A stretch of 64,000 bases of DNA, taken from contig CM069607.1 of the NCBI GenBank assembly GCA_035771175.1, positions 9,668,501-9,732,500 on the forward strand, written 5' to 3'. The position numbers and the translations under genes are program-made. The stretch comes from Paratinospora sagittata (taxonomy: Eukaryota > Streptophyta > Magnoliopsida > Ranunculales > Menispermaceae). Below, in pieces: positions 11,338 to 21,935 of the stretch. The notes under the pieces were generated by a model. The model was not told the origin of the DNA, searched no databases, and saw only the letters and a program-made list of their open reading frames with translations. The first letter of the stretch is position 1. The number at the start of each line of letters is the position of its first letter.

Positions 11338-11984
11338 AAATATATATTAAGGACATTTTACAAACGTCACAACAACAACCCATGTTCCACAAAGTGGTCA
11401 TGATGGTCAAATAACCACCGTAACTACTTTAATTTATTCAAAATACAAAATCATAAAAACTAACTAAATTTGATTGTAACATATTAATTAAGAGCTGATA
11501 AATGAAAAGCGAAGGTGCTATTAAAAAAACAAAAAAAGCAAAAAAAGTATAGCCACGGTTAAACAGTAAAAAAGAAAATGAACTTTTCTTTGTTGTTTGC
11601 AGAGACGTGGTAGTAGCCAAGTACAACTACAGGTATGAGATCTTTCTTTTTGTTATCTTCTTAAATGATTGAATCTTTTCTTCTATGAATGAACATTCTG
11701 CATCTCCTTTGAATATTAGAATCTTTCTCCTTCTTCTTCTTAGTATAATATTTAAAAATTTATTGGATATATACATGCTACTAGAAGTGAACAAACATAC
11801 TCGTATGGATAAATACTTGCTGTCCATTTTCTAAACTAGTTGGATATGGACGTGCTACCTAGTATGAGACATTATTCATACACGTACCGGTCCATACCCA
11901 ATTTTTTGCCATCACGAACTAGAACACAAAATACCCTTTATGAGTTTTATACTTCTCAACTCTTCCTCTAAATTTTTTGAAGGA
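11338..11984. other. Intergenic, no gene seen
   Basis: AT-rich sequence shared with 46784-47333 in the right arm. A frame encoding ISNKFLNIILRRRxRKILIFKGDAECSF is conserved in both arms but has no domain I recognise and no plausible start context. I do not call it a gene. Confidence 0.4.
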
Positions 11985-12719
11985 AAATGCTAACGTGACA
12001 CCTATTTTATACATTCAAAGTGTACATCATCATTAATGCACCATTGAATTACTTTAAATCATAATCATGTACCAACACATAATTCGAAACAATCTAATGG
12101 CGTATAAAAGTAATGTACACTTTAGATGTACAAAAAAAGTGTTAGTGTAGCATTACTCTTCCGAAGGGAAATGCTAACATGATACTTATTTTGTACATTC
12201 AAAGTGTACATCATCATTAATGCATCATTGAATTGCCTTAAATCATGATCATGTACCAACACATAATTCGAGACAATCTAACGGTGTATAAAAGTAATGT
12301 ACACTTTGGATGTACAAAAAAAATGTCAATGTAGCATTATTCTTTTCTGAAGGAAAATGCTAACATGACACCTATTATGTACATTCAAAGTGTACATCAT
12401 CATTAATGCATCATTGGGTTGCCTTAAATCATGATCATGTACCAACACATAATTCGAGACAACCTAATGGTGTATAAAAGTAATGTACACTTTAGATGTA
12501 CAAAAAAAATGTCAATGCAGCATTACTCTTTTCTAAAGGGAAATGCTAACATGATACCTATTTTGTACATTCAAAGTGTACATCATCATTAATGCATCAT
12601 TGGATTGCCTTAAATCATGATCATGTACCAATATATGATTCGAGGCAATCTAATGGTGCATAAAAGTAATGTACACTTTGGATGTACAAAACAAGTGTCA
12701 ATGTAGCATTACTCTTTTT
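11985..12719. repeat. Tandem array of four palindromic MITE-like units
   Basis: Units at about 11985-12160, 12169-12345, 12353-12532 and 12539-12719. Each is about 178 bp with imperfect terminal inverted repeats of about 45 bp. One end reads AATGCTAACATGACACC and the other GTGTCAATGTAGCATTACT. Inner stem parts TGTACATTCAAAGTGTACAT and TGTACACTTTGGATGTACA also pair. The right arm carries three units (45502-46054). Head-to-tail tandem MITEs of this sort are unusual. Confidence 0.8.
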
Positions 12720-12927
12720 CGAATGCTATTTATTTATCTTGAGTTATTTCGAGAATAATAAGAACGTCCATCATTAATGTATTCAACGATGTTATTATCT
12801 CTTTTCACTCATTTCATGACATCTCATGAAATTTTAGTAATTATCAAGACTTCTTAGAGATCGAATTATCATTAATCTTCCTTATAACAGTTGTAATGTC
12901 CATATCATGCATCCTGGTAATGAGTTG

Positions 12928-13143
12928 TTCTTTATTTTTTTTTATCGATTTTTCGGCACATGGGAGGTGTCCTCCTTACCTATGGACAAAACTATTTCTC
13001 CTGAACTCGGGCATTACAAAGGCGTTTGGACTAGTCCTCCCAACAGGGGTAGATAATGGGGGCCTGCTCAAGTTTGAACTTGAAACTTAGACCCCAACCT
13101 CACTTATACTCAGTTTCTCAACCAACTGAGCTACCACCAGTTG
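12928..13143 (-). mobile_element. tRNA-derived SINE with 14-bp target duplication
   Basis: On the minus strand: a tRNA-like head with box A TAGCTCAGTTGG and a degenerate box B (TTCAAGTTC), an unrelated body, and an A-rich tail (poly-T at 12930-12941 on the plus strand). It is flanked by the perfect direct repeat CTGGTAATGAGTTG at 12914-12927 and 13144-13157, as expected for L1-mediated insertion. The counterpart at 45095-45293 keeps the same flanking repeat, so insertion predates the inverted duplication. Confidence 0.88.
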
Positions 13144-13376
13144 CTGGTAATGAGTTGAATTACATTTAACAGAAATATTCTTTACATTTAATTACTTGTA
13201 ATGACTTATGACGCTCCTCTTGATATACATGGTGCCTTGTTTCCATTATTAATTATCGAACCACCATCTTGGGAGGAAGAAGTTGCAGATGCCTAATTTG
13301 TTTATAGAACTCAACTCAACAATATTTTTTTTAATTATCAATAAAAACCACTTTTTATACTTTTTTTTTTAATATG

Positions 13377-14221
13377 TTACAGCAGTTGAATTGAACTACA
13401 ACAGGGCATTGTTTGAATCCCCTCAACTTTCATCATCTTCCTTACCATCTCAACATCTTCCCACTTTTCTGCCAATGCATATACATTAGATAAAGCAATA
13501 AAATCCTCACAAACAGATGCTGGTGATTCTTTAACTAATATTGAAACGATTCCCTATTGTTTATCTTGCTGTTGAATGAGAAGCTTCCCCACCTTCTCAC
13601 CTATCACAGTGTCTTGGTGAATCTTGCAAGCTCCTAAAAGACTTCTCCACAAGATATCATCACCTTTACTAGGCATCTTAATTATAAACTCATAAGCTTC
13701 TTGCAACAGCATTGCACGGCCAAGAAGATCGATGATGCACCCGTAGTGTTGAATTTGCGGCGTGACGTCGAACTTGCCGCTCATGCTATGGAACAAATCC
13801 AACCCTTCATCAACAAGCCCAGTATGGCAACATGCTGATAAAAGGCTGGTGAAAGTGAATGCATTGGGCTTGATTTTAGCTTCTTGCATTGCATGAAAGA
13901 GCTGCAATGCCTCCCTTGCTTGCCCATGAAATTCTAGCCCAGTTATCATGGAAGTCCAAGTTAACACATTCTTTACCTTCATTCTTTTGAACACATTAAG
14001 TGCACTACTAAGACACCCACATTTGGAATACATGTCTACCAACCCAATTCCAATAAAAACATCATGATCTTCAGGTTCAGGTGTAAGCATCGTCTTAACA
14101 ATAAGACCATGCAGGCAACTTCCAGTTGCTAAATCACCCAAACGAGGGCACGCTGCTAGCACGCTAACCATAGTAGTTTCTGTTGGTTTTACTAAAAGCA
14201 ACATTTCACGAAATAACATAA
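13377..14221 (-). pseudogene. 5'-truncated PPR gene (left arm copy)
   Basis: Minus-strand copy of the 3' half of the PPR gene at 43453-44904, from the LFREMLLLVKPTETTM segment to the terminal SSIQLL-like end and stop at 13377-13379. The N-terminal ~200 codons are absent because the duplication breakpoint falls at about 14222. A CAG-to-TAG change (just below 13556) ends the frame after QQQDKQ, although the downstream EKWEDVEMVRKMM motif is still readable. There are many missense differences from the intact copy. Confidence 0.88.
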
Positions 14222-14222
14222 T

Positions 14223-15022
14223 GCCATCATTTGGACAACTTTTATTTGTTTATGTGCCTACTTTATGACTAGTTAAAATACCATATAATTGCGAAATGTT
14301 TTGAGATGCTTTTAGATAAGTATTAGTATAAAGTTAGATGATCACAATATTAAGTATATTCGTAACAGTATTGAAAATTTAATTATTGGAGTGATTATTC
14401 AATGAAATTGACAACTGTCGACAGATGGTCGACAATTAGGGAAACTCTAATCATTCAACTAGAAATAGTGCATTAAGTTAATAACTTTATAAACAACTTT
14501 AGCCCTCACCATTTTGCATCTCAAAGCAAAAGAGGGAAGTTCGTATAGGCAATGACACAAAATCGATTTGATACCCGAGGAACGAAAGGTGACCATCAAT
14601 CACATCCAGAAGATGTGTTCGCCAGAAGAGTAATAGATCTAATGGTGATGGATCGTTTAATAAATACTCTAATAGATAATATGTATAATTATGGGGTTGA
14701 GCAACGAAACTTAAATGAAAGAAGAAGACTGCTTATGGAAATTCGTGAGACATACACGTGACGTTGGACGCAATAACAAATAAACACATCAATGGTGCTT
14801 TGGATCATGATCGGTAGCCCAATTATTAGGGTCATAGTACAACATATATCCAGACAATATTTCCTATAGTACGTATTCGACAATTTTTGGCACGGACTTT
14901 GGGGGTCTGGGTTACCCATATTAGTTGTATATAAGTATGATTAAGTGTCAATCACAACTATGTAAATTCATATCAACATAAATAAATATATCATTGATAA
15001 ATAATAAGGAATACATTGAGTT
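14223..15022. other. Intergenic with one unassigned small ORF
   Basis: Mostly AT-rich. A plus-strand frame at 14552-14761 encodes 69 aa, highly charged (ERRRLLMEIRE near its end), with no family I recognise and no second exon visible. It could be a decayed fragment related to the neighbouring coiled-coil pseudogene. GTCGAC repeats near 14418-14432 form a short dyad. Confidence 0.35.
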
Positions 15023-15448
15023 CTAGTGATCTGATTTGCCCCCAGAACTTGAAGCTAGTTGGATCAAAAGTTGATCTCGTTCCTCACGGAGCTCTGTGTT
15101 CTCCTCCAACACATGGTTAAAGAAATCTCTTAGACCAATATCTTTTTGTTGTAGGGCATAGTTCTCTTACTGTAACTCTGCAGTCTCTCACTACAAATCA
15201 CGAGTCCTCTGATGAAGAATGACAATCTCTTGCTTTAATATCTCGTTCTCATCAATTATAGTCTTCATCAAATATTACGTAAATGTTATTTTATTATCTC
15301 TATCATTAACTTGTTCAGCCAAAGTCTCTCCCTTTTTTTCGAGATAAATAACCCTCTATCCGATTTGTGCCAAATTTTGTAACTCCAAGGAAAGAGTATG
15401 GTATATAAAAGTTCCCAAAAGAGGAAAAATAAATTTTAGTTCAAAATA

Positions 15449-15513
<65 letters not shown>

Positions 15514-15893
15514 TTACCTTGGAAAGTTGGGACAAAGCTTTAAGCGAGCATTCCTCAGGAGACAAAGACAAATATTTTTCCACTTTAGCTTTAGGAATAT
15601 CGATAGTATGATCATCATAGTTTAACACAGTAAAACCAGGCGAAGATTTCATGTCATCTTCCTTATTGGAAGATTTAACTACATCGGTCTGACTAGAAGA
15701 TTCGACCGCAACAAAGAAAGAACTAACTTTAAGACCCCTACGAGGACATTTTCCTCTAGGAGGTCGCTGAATCGATTTTTTTCTTCTTAGCTTGCACTAA
15801 AGGAGAACCCGATACAATAATGGCTGTCAGCAAGTCGGTGTTGAGATTAGAACTAGTTCCCTCTTCGCCCCTAGCACCAGTTGACGAATCCAT
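15023..15893 (-). pseudogene. Decayed gene encoding a Ser-rich, coiled-coil protein
   Basis: I do not recognise the family. The minus strand starts at ATG 15891-15893 (MDSSTGARGEEGTSS). After a Lys-rich stretch the frame shifts by one base in an A7 run (about 15776-15782) and then reads on through SIQRPPRGKCPRR and VEKYLSLSPEECSLKALSQL to a GT splice donor at 15517-15516. A second exon (about 15390-15023) reads as a coiled coil (EEKKGETL-like, ENYALQQKDIG, LEENTELREERDQLLIQLASS) with several in-frame stops, ending at TAG 15023-15025. An (AAT)n microsatellite occupies the intron. The pattern suggests a once-expressed cellular or transposon-borne gene. Confidence 0.5.
15449..15510. repeat. (AAT)n microsatellite
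   Basis: About 20 uninterrupted trinucleotide units inside the intron of the decayed coiled-coil gene. Confidence 0.95.
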
Positions 15894-16507
15894 TTTAGTC
15901 TGATTATCACAAATTGTACCGTAGCAATGAACCCTTATTCTTTCACCGTTCAGTTTAAATAAAGAGATTATAGAGACACAAGTGCTGTTGCACATATAAT
16001 ACGTCAAGATTGATGACATCAACAACGAGAAAAATTATGTCGATACGACAATTGGTGTATATTTTATTTGAAAAATTTGTCACCAACAAATATAATATTT
16101 GTGACACAATGACGTGTCACAAGTCATTAAGAGCATAATAATTATGGTATGTTGTACAAAGTAAATGACAATGATTACTGTACGAAATGATATACTATAC
16201 AAACTAAATTACGTTGATCATCAATATTTTTGCTCAATATTGAGTAATTTTCTCACCATTAGGGGAGAAATAGCTAATTCCAGAAGAATGGTGCGCAAAA
16301 TTGCTAAAATGCAATACAAGTTAGTGTAAGACAATCCTCCCACTATTACAGGATATGATAGGATTAATTTTATGGGATTGGATTGGACTAGACTAAAAAT
16401 AGTGTATCTTGTGTTTGGTGCAACACATGGGATTAAAATGAAAATTAACTAAATAAACTTTTTAAGCTTTTGTTTTTAAATTACATTAAAAAAAAACAAC
16501 TAGGATG

Positions 16508-16532
16508 CTGGTTTTGCAACTCGCAAAACCAG
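16508..16532. repeat. Perfect 10-bp stem hairpin
   Basis: CTGGTTTTGC (16508-16517) and GCAAAACCAG (16523-16532) with a 5-nt loop. Confidence 0.85.
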
Positions 16533-16593
16533 TTTTTTTTTTTGTACAAGGAAAGAAGAAGATGAAGAAGACGAAGATAAAAAATACCGAATG

Positions 16594-16633
16594 GATAAAA
16601 TAATCCCAACATTTTGGTTGGGATTATTTTATC
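16594..16633. repeat. Perfect 17-bp stem hairpin
   Basis: GATAAAATAATCCCAAC (16594-16610) pairs with its exact reverse complement at 16617-16633 across a 6-nt loop. Confidence 0.88.
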
Positions 16634-17454
16634 TTGTAGCAGGGGGGATAAAATGGTGGGTGGGATTATTTGTAATCCTATCCCACCCGCCTCCAAACGA
16701 TGGGATAGGATTACAAGTTATATACTAATGTGAACTAGAAGTTCAAATGATAAGTTAAAGTGAATGATAAATTCACATGATCAATCATATGCAAAAGAAT
16801 TTGCAAATCAGTTAACTGATATATTGATCTTTAGTCCATGAAGGACAGTTTACAAATGACACACCTGAAGTGTAGTTGACCGATCAAATTAAAGTACACA
16901 ACTTCTTCCTAAAAGAGGAAAGTATATGCAAATGATTGATAAATATATAAGCATTTCAAAACAAGAATGGATAGACAAATAATTATACCATAAAAGGTAT
17001 ACAAGTATCTCTAAAAAGATATAAATTGAGAAATAAACACACCCTGAAGAAGTATGAAAATCTCATGAAGAGATATAAATTGAAGAATAAATTTTCAATT
17101 TGTTTATATTTAAATCCATTCATATTTGAAGACTATGGAATGGAAATAATATTGCTCATGATAATATTTTAAAGTGTACTTTTGATATTATGGGATCCCA
17201 AACTATATAAGAATGTCGACATTAAAAAGGTAGAAAGGAGCAAGATCAAATATAGCTAAACATGCGTGCCAACACGCATGTTTCAGTGTGATACTAATAC
17301 TTCCACTCATGTCTCATGCTATATTATTACATTCATGTTGCCAATCCAATCATCACCATGCTGTCGCTGCCAAGCTATGTCATTCGTACCTGTGTCAAAG
17401 GACGACGTGGTGATATGTTAAGTGTTCTCTCTAACACTGACAAGACCAATACAG

Positions 17455-17560
17455 AAGGAAAATGTTATATAAATTGACATCTAAAGTACATCTAAAATAT
17501 ACATTACTTTTTTATATTTAAAATGTGTATTTTTAAATGTTAATGTAGCATTATTCGATA
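17455..17560. repeat. Decayed unit of the tandem-MITE family
   Basis: Contains TTGACATCTAAAGTACATC and TAATGTAGCATTATTC, diverged versions of the ends of the 11985-12719 units. Confidence 0.45.
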
Positions 17561-18094
17561 TAAAAGTGCTATAGACATTTGAAGCCACTACACTATAAAA
17601 TCCTCCAGGTGGCTCAACTGCTTGTTTGTGAAGTAGTTCATTGAATTTTAGGACAAGAAAAAGCTCATCACCTATGTTTTCACCACGAAGTAGAGAATGG
17701 ATGAGCTTTTGAAAACTTTTTACAGATGTTTAACTTTGAAGCCATTCAAGTGGAGAGGAGTTTGTTGAAATAACTTGCTTGGAGGGTTTAAGAAGAAGGA
17801 TGCTTCTTCTTTTGGCAAGCAGGTAGCAACCTAAGGCCTATAACAAGCTCCTTGAGAGGGCTTAAAAGCATATAACCACCTCTTTAATAATGCCTTTGAA
17901 GTCAGACAAGATCGTTGCCCGATAGTATGGTGCACTAACCACACTGAGGGACAAGCCTGAAGTGAAGGATGTGAACGAACAAAATCAATGTGTACTAATT
18001 TTTGGCCTTGCATCGACCATCCAATGGACCATGGACTAAACGACCACTGCCTGAAAGGACTATGTCTAGGGTTGGAACCTAATGTGTTGCGACG

Positions 18095-18312
18095 AGTTTT
18101 TGACTTGATTAGGCTAATTAATTAAAATTATGACCCTAATACCAAGTTTTTCAAACTTATGACCCATATACCCAACTTTTAACAGTATTTTTTCCACGTA
18201 TGCGCGGATTGAATTTTTTTTTTTTTGCCACGTAGCGCCTTCAGTTCATATTGATTTGAACTGAAAGCATCTTCCTAAAAGACGCCTTTAGCTCATATAT
18301 ATATATTTATAA
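18095..18312. repeat. Left terminal inverted repeat of the MULE-like element
   Basis: Matches the reverse complement of 28500-28737 in order: TGACTTxATTAGxCTAATTA, GACCCTAATACCAA-like, ATGACCCATA, a T-rich run, GCCAC, paired AGTTCA/TGAACT blocks, TCTTCCTAAAAGACGCC-like and a short (TA)n run. Confidence 0.82.
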
Positions 18313-18337
18313 TGTAAGAACCCTAAATCTTGATCAT

Positions 18338-18735
18338 GAATCATTTAGGTGTTAGTATACAATGTTTCAGTTAAGATAGACTAACAAAACTGTGCAAGGA
18401 ATAGAAAAATCTGAGCATGTGAAAGTCCCACGTTTTTTCATCAGAAAAATCAGTTTTTTGTCTCCGCCAATGATAACGCGCTATTGCACTGTTCATGTAG
18501 TGCGATATTGGGTTATAGCGGGCTAGTGTGCTCGATATCCTGAAACGATCGAGAGTTCTAGATTTCTGAACTCTACGATAGCGCGCTATCATGGATGATA
18601 CGCCCTACAGGTTCCTGATTTTGGAAAAAATCATTCTTTCGATATTCAAGAACCATTATATTGAATCAAAACCTTTTGATATAAGATCAAACACTTTAAA
18701 ATCATTCAAAACTCATTGAAACCGTGATTGAAGCC
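18338..18735 (-). mobile_element. Fragment of a copia (SIRE-like) LTR
   Basis: Reverse complement of the 5' part of the LTR at 23520-24609: GTTTCAGTTAAGATAGAC, CTGAGCATGTGAAAGTCCC, and the ATARCGCGCTAT palindrome cluster. It stops at the first satellite unit. Only the U3-like portion is present. Confidence 0.6.
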
Positions 18736-18739
18736 TTTC

Positions 18740-20115
18740 AACTGACACTTGGAGCGAGTCCCAATACCCTCTCACGAACCCCCGGAACCGATGGAACCCC
18801 GCATCCATGCCCTGGTGAATTTTTCACCCTCCAACCGAAACTTTTAGTTCAAATGAACTAAATTGACTTAGAAAAAACTTTTGAGCCAACCCCAGCCAAT
18901 CCACTGGGTTTTTTTCCCGACCGACACTTGGAGCGAGTCCCAATATACTCCCAGGGAACCCCGGAACCAACAGAACCCCGCTCCCATGCCCTGGTGAATT
19001 TTTCACCACCTAACCGGAAGTTTTATTTCAAATGAACTAAATTGACTTAGAAAACGCGTTTGAGGCAACCATAACCAATCCGTCGGGTTTTTTTTCGTCC
19101 AACACTTTGAGAGAGTCTCAATACCCTACTAGGGACCCCCGGAACTGACGGAACCCTGCTCCCATGCCCCGGTGAATTTTTCGCCTTCTAACCGAAGCTT
19201 TTAGTTTAAATGAACTAAATTGACCTAGAAAAAACTTTTGAGTCAACCGCGGCCAATTCACAGGATTTTTTTCTTGACCGACACTTTGAGCAAGTCCCAA
19301 TACTCTCCATAGAACCCTTTGGACAAAATCCAGCTCCCATGCCCCGGTGAATTTTTCACCCCCAAACCGGAACTTTTAGTTAAAATAAACTAAATTGACT
19401 TAGAAAAAACTTTTGAGTCAACCGCGGCCAATCCAACGGGTTTTTTTCCCGACTAATACTTTGAGCAAGTCCCAATACCCTCCGTAGAACCCCCGAAACC
19501 GACAGAACCCCGTTCTCATACTCCGGTGAATTTTTCAACCCCCCAAGTGGAACTTTTAGTTCAAATGAACTAAATTGACGTAGAAAAAACTTTTGAGTCA
19601 ACGGCGGCCAATCCACCTGGTTTTTTTCCCGACCGAAACTTTGAGCGAGTCCCAATACCCTTCGTACAACCCCCAGAACCGACGGAACCCCGCTCCCATG
19701 ACCTGATGAATTTTTCACCTCCTAATTGGAACGTTAAATTAAAATGAACTAAATCGACTTAAAAAATGCTTTTGACTCAACTGCAGCCAATCTGCCGGGT
19801 TTTTTTATTTGTCCAACCCTTGGAGCGAGTCCCAATACCCTCCTAGGGACCCCCAAAATCGACGGAACCCCGCTCCCATGCCCCGGTGAATTTTCAGCCC
19901 ACAACTGGAACTTTTAGTTCAAATTCATTAAAAAACATTTAGAAAACACTTGTGACTCAACTGCGACCAATCCATCGGGTTTTTTTCCCGACCGCAGTTG
20001 GAACAAGTCCCAATATACTCCCACGGACCCCCGGAACCGATGGAACCCGCCCCGGTGAATTTTTTACCCCCTAGCCAGAACTTTTAGTCCAAATTAATTA
20101 AAAACACTTAGAAAA
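18740..20115. repeat. Satellite array, left, about 8 units of about 180 bp
   Basis: Each unit carries TTGGAGCGAGTCCCAATAC, then GAACCCCGCTCCCATG, GGTGAATTTTTCACC, CTTTTAGTTCAAATGAACT and a CGGGTTTTTTT end. Phase markers (GGAGCGAGTCC or variant) fall near 18751, 18931, 19111, 19289, 19463, 19643, 19822 and 20001. The array is inverted relative to 24610-28480. The reading frames across it are chance frames of the repeat. Confidence 0.92.
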
Positions 20116-20577
20116 CACTCTCAGAATGTTAAAAAGCAATATGTTTGTATTAATAAAGGAATGCGGAGCACAAAAACCCATGAAAAAGTGTATTACTTCA
20201 AAATGTCCCAAAACATGTGGTAAATCTTATATCAAAAGGATTCATTACATATTTTTGTGCATATCAACTTACATCATAAAAGAATATATACCATGATATA
20301 AAAAATGTGTTGTCAATCGGTGCCACATATTGGCCATTTACGTCATTTGTTGCGGCGCAAATGAGCTCTAGTGTATTGCTGCAATGGGGGTTGGAGTGGA
20401 GGATGAACATCATCTGGAGTGTGATCATGATCAGAGGGTTCATCATGTGTCTCCGTAATCGCCTCTGGCATAGGTGCAAGTCTTTGCTTCTGCCCTCGCC
20501 TAGGTGCTCACCTACCTCTTCCCCCCCAATATTCTACTTGGCCCCCGCCCTCGTCTGGGTCCTAGCTCGGCTCATCA

Positions 20578-21935
20578 TGTTTAATACTCCTAAATTATGC
20601 AAAAAAAAAAAAGAACTTCGGGCAGGGAGCCCGAATGTTCGGGCATTCCTTTTTCTATAAAAGGAGCCCTCCCAAGTCATTTTCACACAACTCTCTCTTC
20701 TCTCTTGCTCTCCTTGTTGGTTTATCACTTTCATTGTGATTTTCTCTCCTCTTTTTGAGACTCTCTTCGCGGTGCAAGGCGGTTCTGTTCAAGAGGAAGC
20801 GCCAATTCTAAAAGATGTTTTATCTGAAGGTGGGGAACGAAATATATGTTTGCGTGTCTTATGATTGTTATTAAAGTTATCATTCATTTATCATTATGTC
20901 TATTATTCATTTACACCGCATTATCGCGTATAATGTTCATACCTATCATACTTATGTTTGTATATTGGAGTTCATGTATTACACTGCTACTACGCCAAAT
21001 TAGTGGTCAATCTGACTTAACCAGACTTAAGTCTTGTCCTTAGTAACTTTGAATAGTGAATGGGAGGTAGCTTGTTGCTCTTGAAAATTAGTATTTAAGT
21101 GGACCTCGTGTCCACCTCTCACTAGAGACTGGTCTGGTTGGTCCTATCTGAAAACTATTTGCTTGTACAAGTGATACTAGACATCCTAATAATGCACGTT
21201 GTGATGCCGACCCTGATAAGAATCACCAGACGTTGCCAAACCCTGTCTAATATTAGTAAAGACCGAACCCGCACATGCATGGTCATCATACAAAACCACC
21301 ACCTAAGACGTAAGTGGTTTGTGACATACAAAATAGTTATTAAAGCAATGCTCACTATTCCTGATACTTCCTGAGGAGGGACGTATAATGTGAACCCAGG
21401 ATTACCTGAGGAGGAACATTTGTACGTGAACTGAGGGCGACGTCCCTAGGGAGGGACATACAATGTGAACCTCGATTTACCTGAGGATGGACATCTGTAC
21501 GTGAACTCAGGGTAACGTGCGATCACAGAAACATTACGAGACGGTGTCATGCATACATACATGTTGTACTGTTTATAATGCTATGTTGTGTATATGTGAT
21601 ATTTGATTATGAAGTCTTATTTATTAATTGTCATATTCATGAACTATTTTACCCACTGGGCAATAACTTACCCCGTTGTTATCCATTTTTGCAGGAGTTT
21701 AAGGTGGACTGGGTGGAAGTTTTTGGGCCTACATTTTGTACCCCTTATTTATTTTATAGGGAGATTTTGGGGGAATGTTCCATCAATTATATTTTGTACA
21801 AAAAAAACATTCTAAAATTAATGAAATCAGATTTTATTCAATTTTCTACCTGCGTACTCGGTTATTGTTATAATGCATTCGCGCCCCGCCTGTGAGTGTT
21901 CCATCGGTTTAGGCGCGTCAGGGCGGGGTGTGACA
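20578..21935. mobile_element. Solo LTR, about 1.36 kb, gypsy-like ends (copy 1)
   Basis: Begins TGTTTAATACTCC, ends GGGTGTGACA, and matches 58505-59869 along its whole length in the same orientation. It carries a near-palindrome CCCGAATGTTCGGG just upstream of CTATAAAAGG (20655-20664), and a GAGTGTTCC...GGGCGGGG 3' end. No internal retrotransposon coding sequence adjoins. Flanks share CATCATG but give no clean 5-bp duplication. It splits the PMD pseudogene. Confidence 0.82.
20655..20664 (+). promoter_or_regulatory. TATA box in solo LTR copy 1
   Basis: CTATAAAAGG about 80 bp from the LTR start, with a CG-rich near-palindrome immediately upstream. The equivalent site in copy 2 is at 58582. Confidence 0.6.

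Larger units (their letters stand above)
6830..14222 (-). repeat. Left arm of a large inverted duplication
   Basis: This segment is the reverse complement of about 44059-54285, with later insertions and deletions. Shared landmarks in matching order: PPR 3' half, SINE with its target duplication, MITE array, LINE 3' end, a second copy of the PPR 3' end, a second SINE, the STP gene and its 3' flank. The match to the PPR gene stops abruptly at about 14222 (44059 on the right). Beyond the STP stop codon similarity fades near 6830 (54285). The left arm lacks the foldback element and the 2.44-kb solo LTR of the right arm. Confidence 0.9.
15894..18083. other. Intergenic with short palindromes, no gene seen
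   Basis: About 2.2 kb of AT-rich DNA. Visible structures are two perfect hairpins (16508-16532 and 16594-16633), GGGATAGGATT-type inverted motifs (about 16340-16715) that could be the remnant of a MITE, and one decayed unit of the AATGCTA MITE family (17455-17560). No coding signal. Confidence 0.45.

Noticed and set aside
11627..11827. Possible small gene ISNKFLNIILRRR...
   Set aside because: Present in both arms but with no domain, differing frames downstream and no credible start; its conservation follows from the duplication.
18824..19718. Several minus-strand frames reading GHGSGV...LGLAxSxGREKNPVDWPxLTQ
   Set aside because: They are the same chance frame of the satellite unit, repeating with its period and recurring in the right array.
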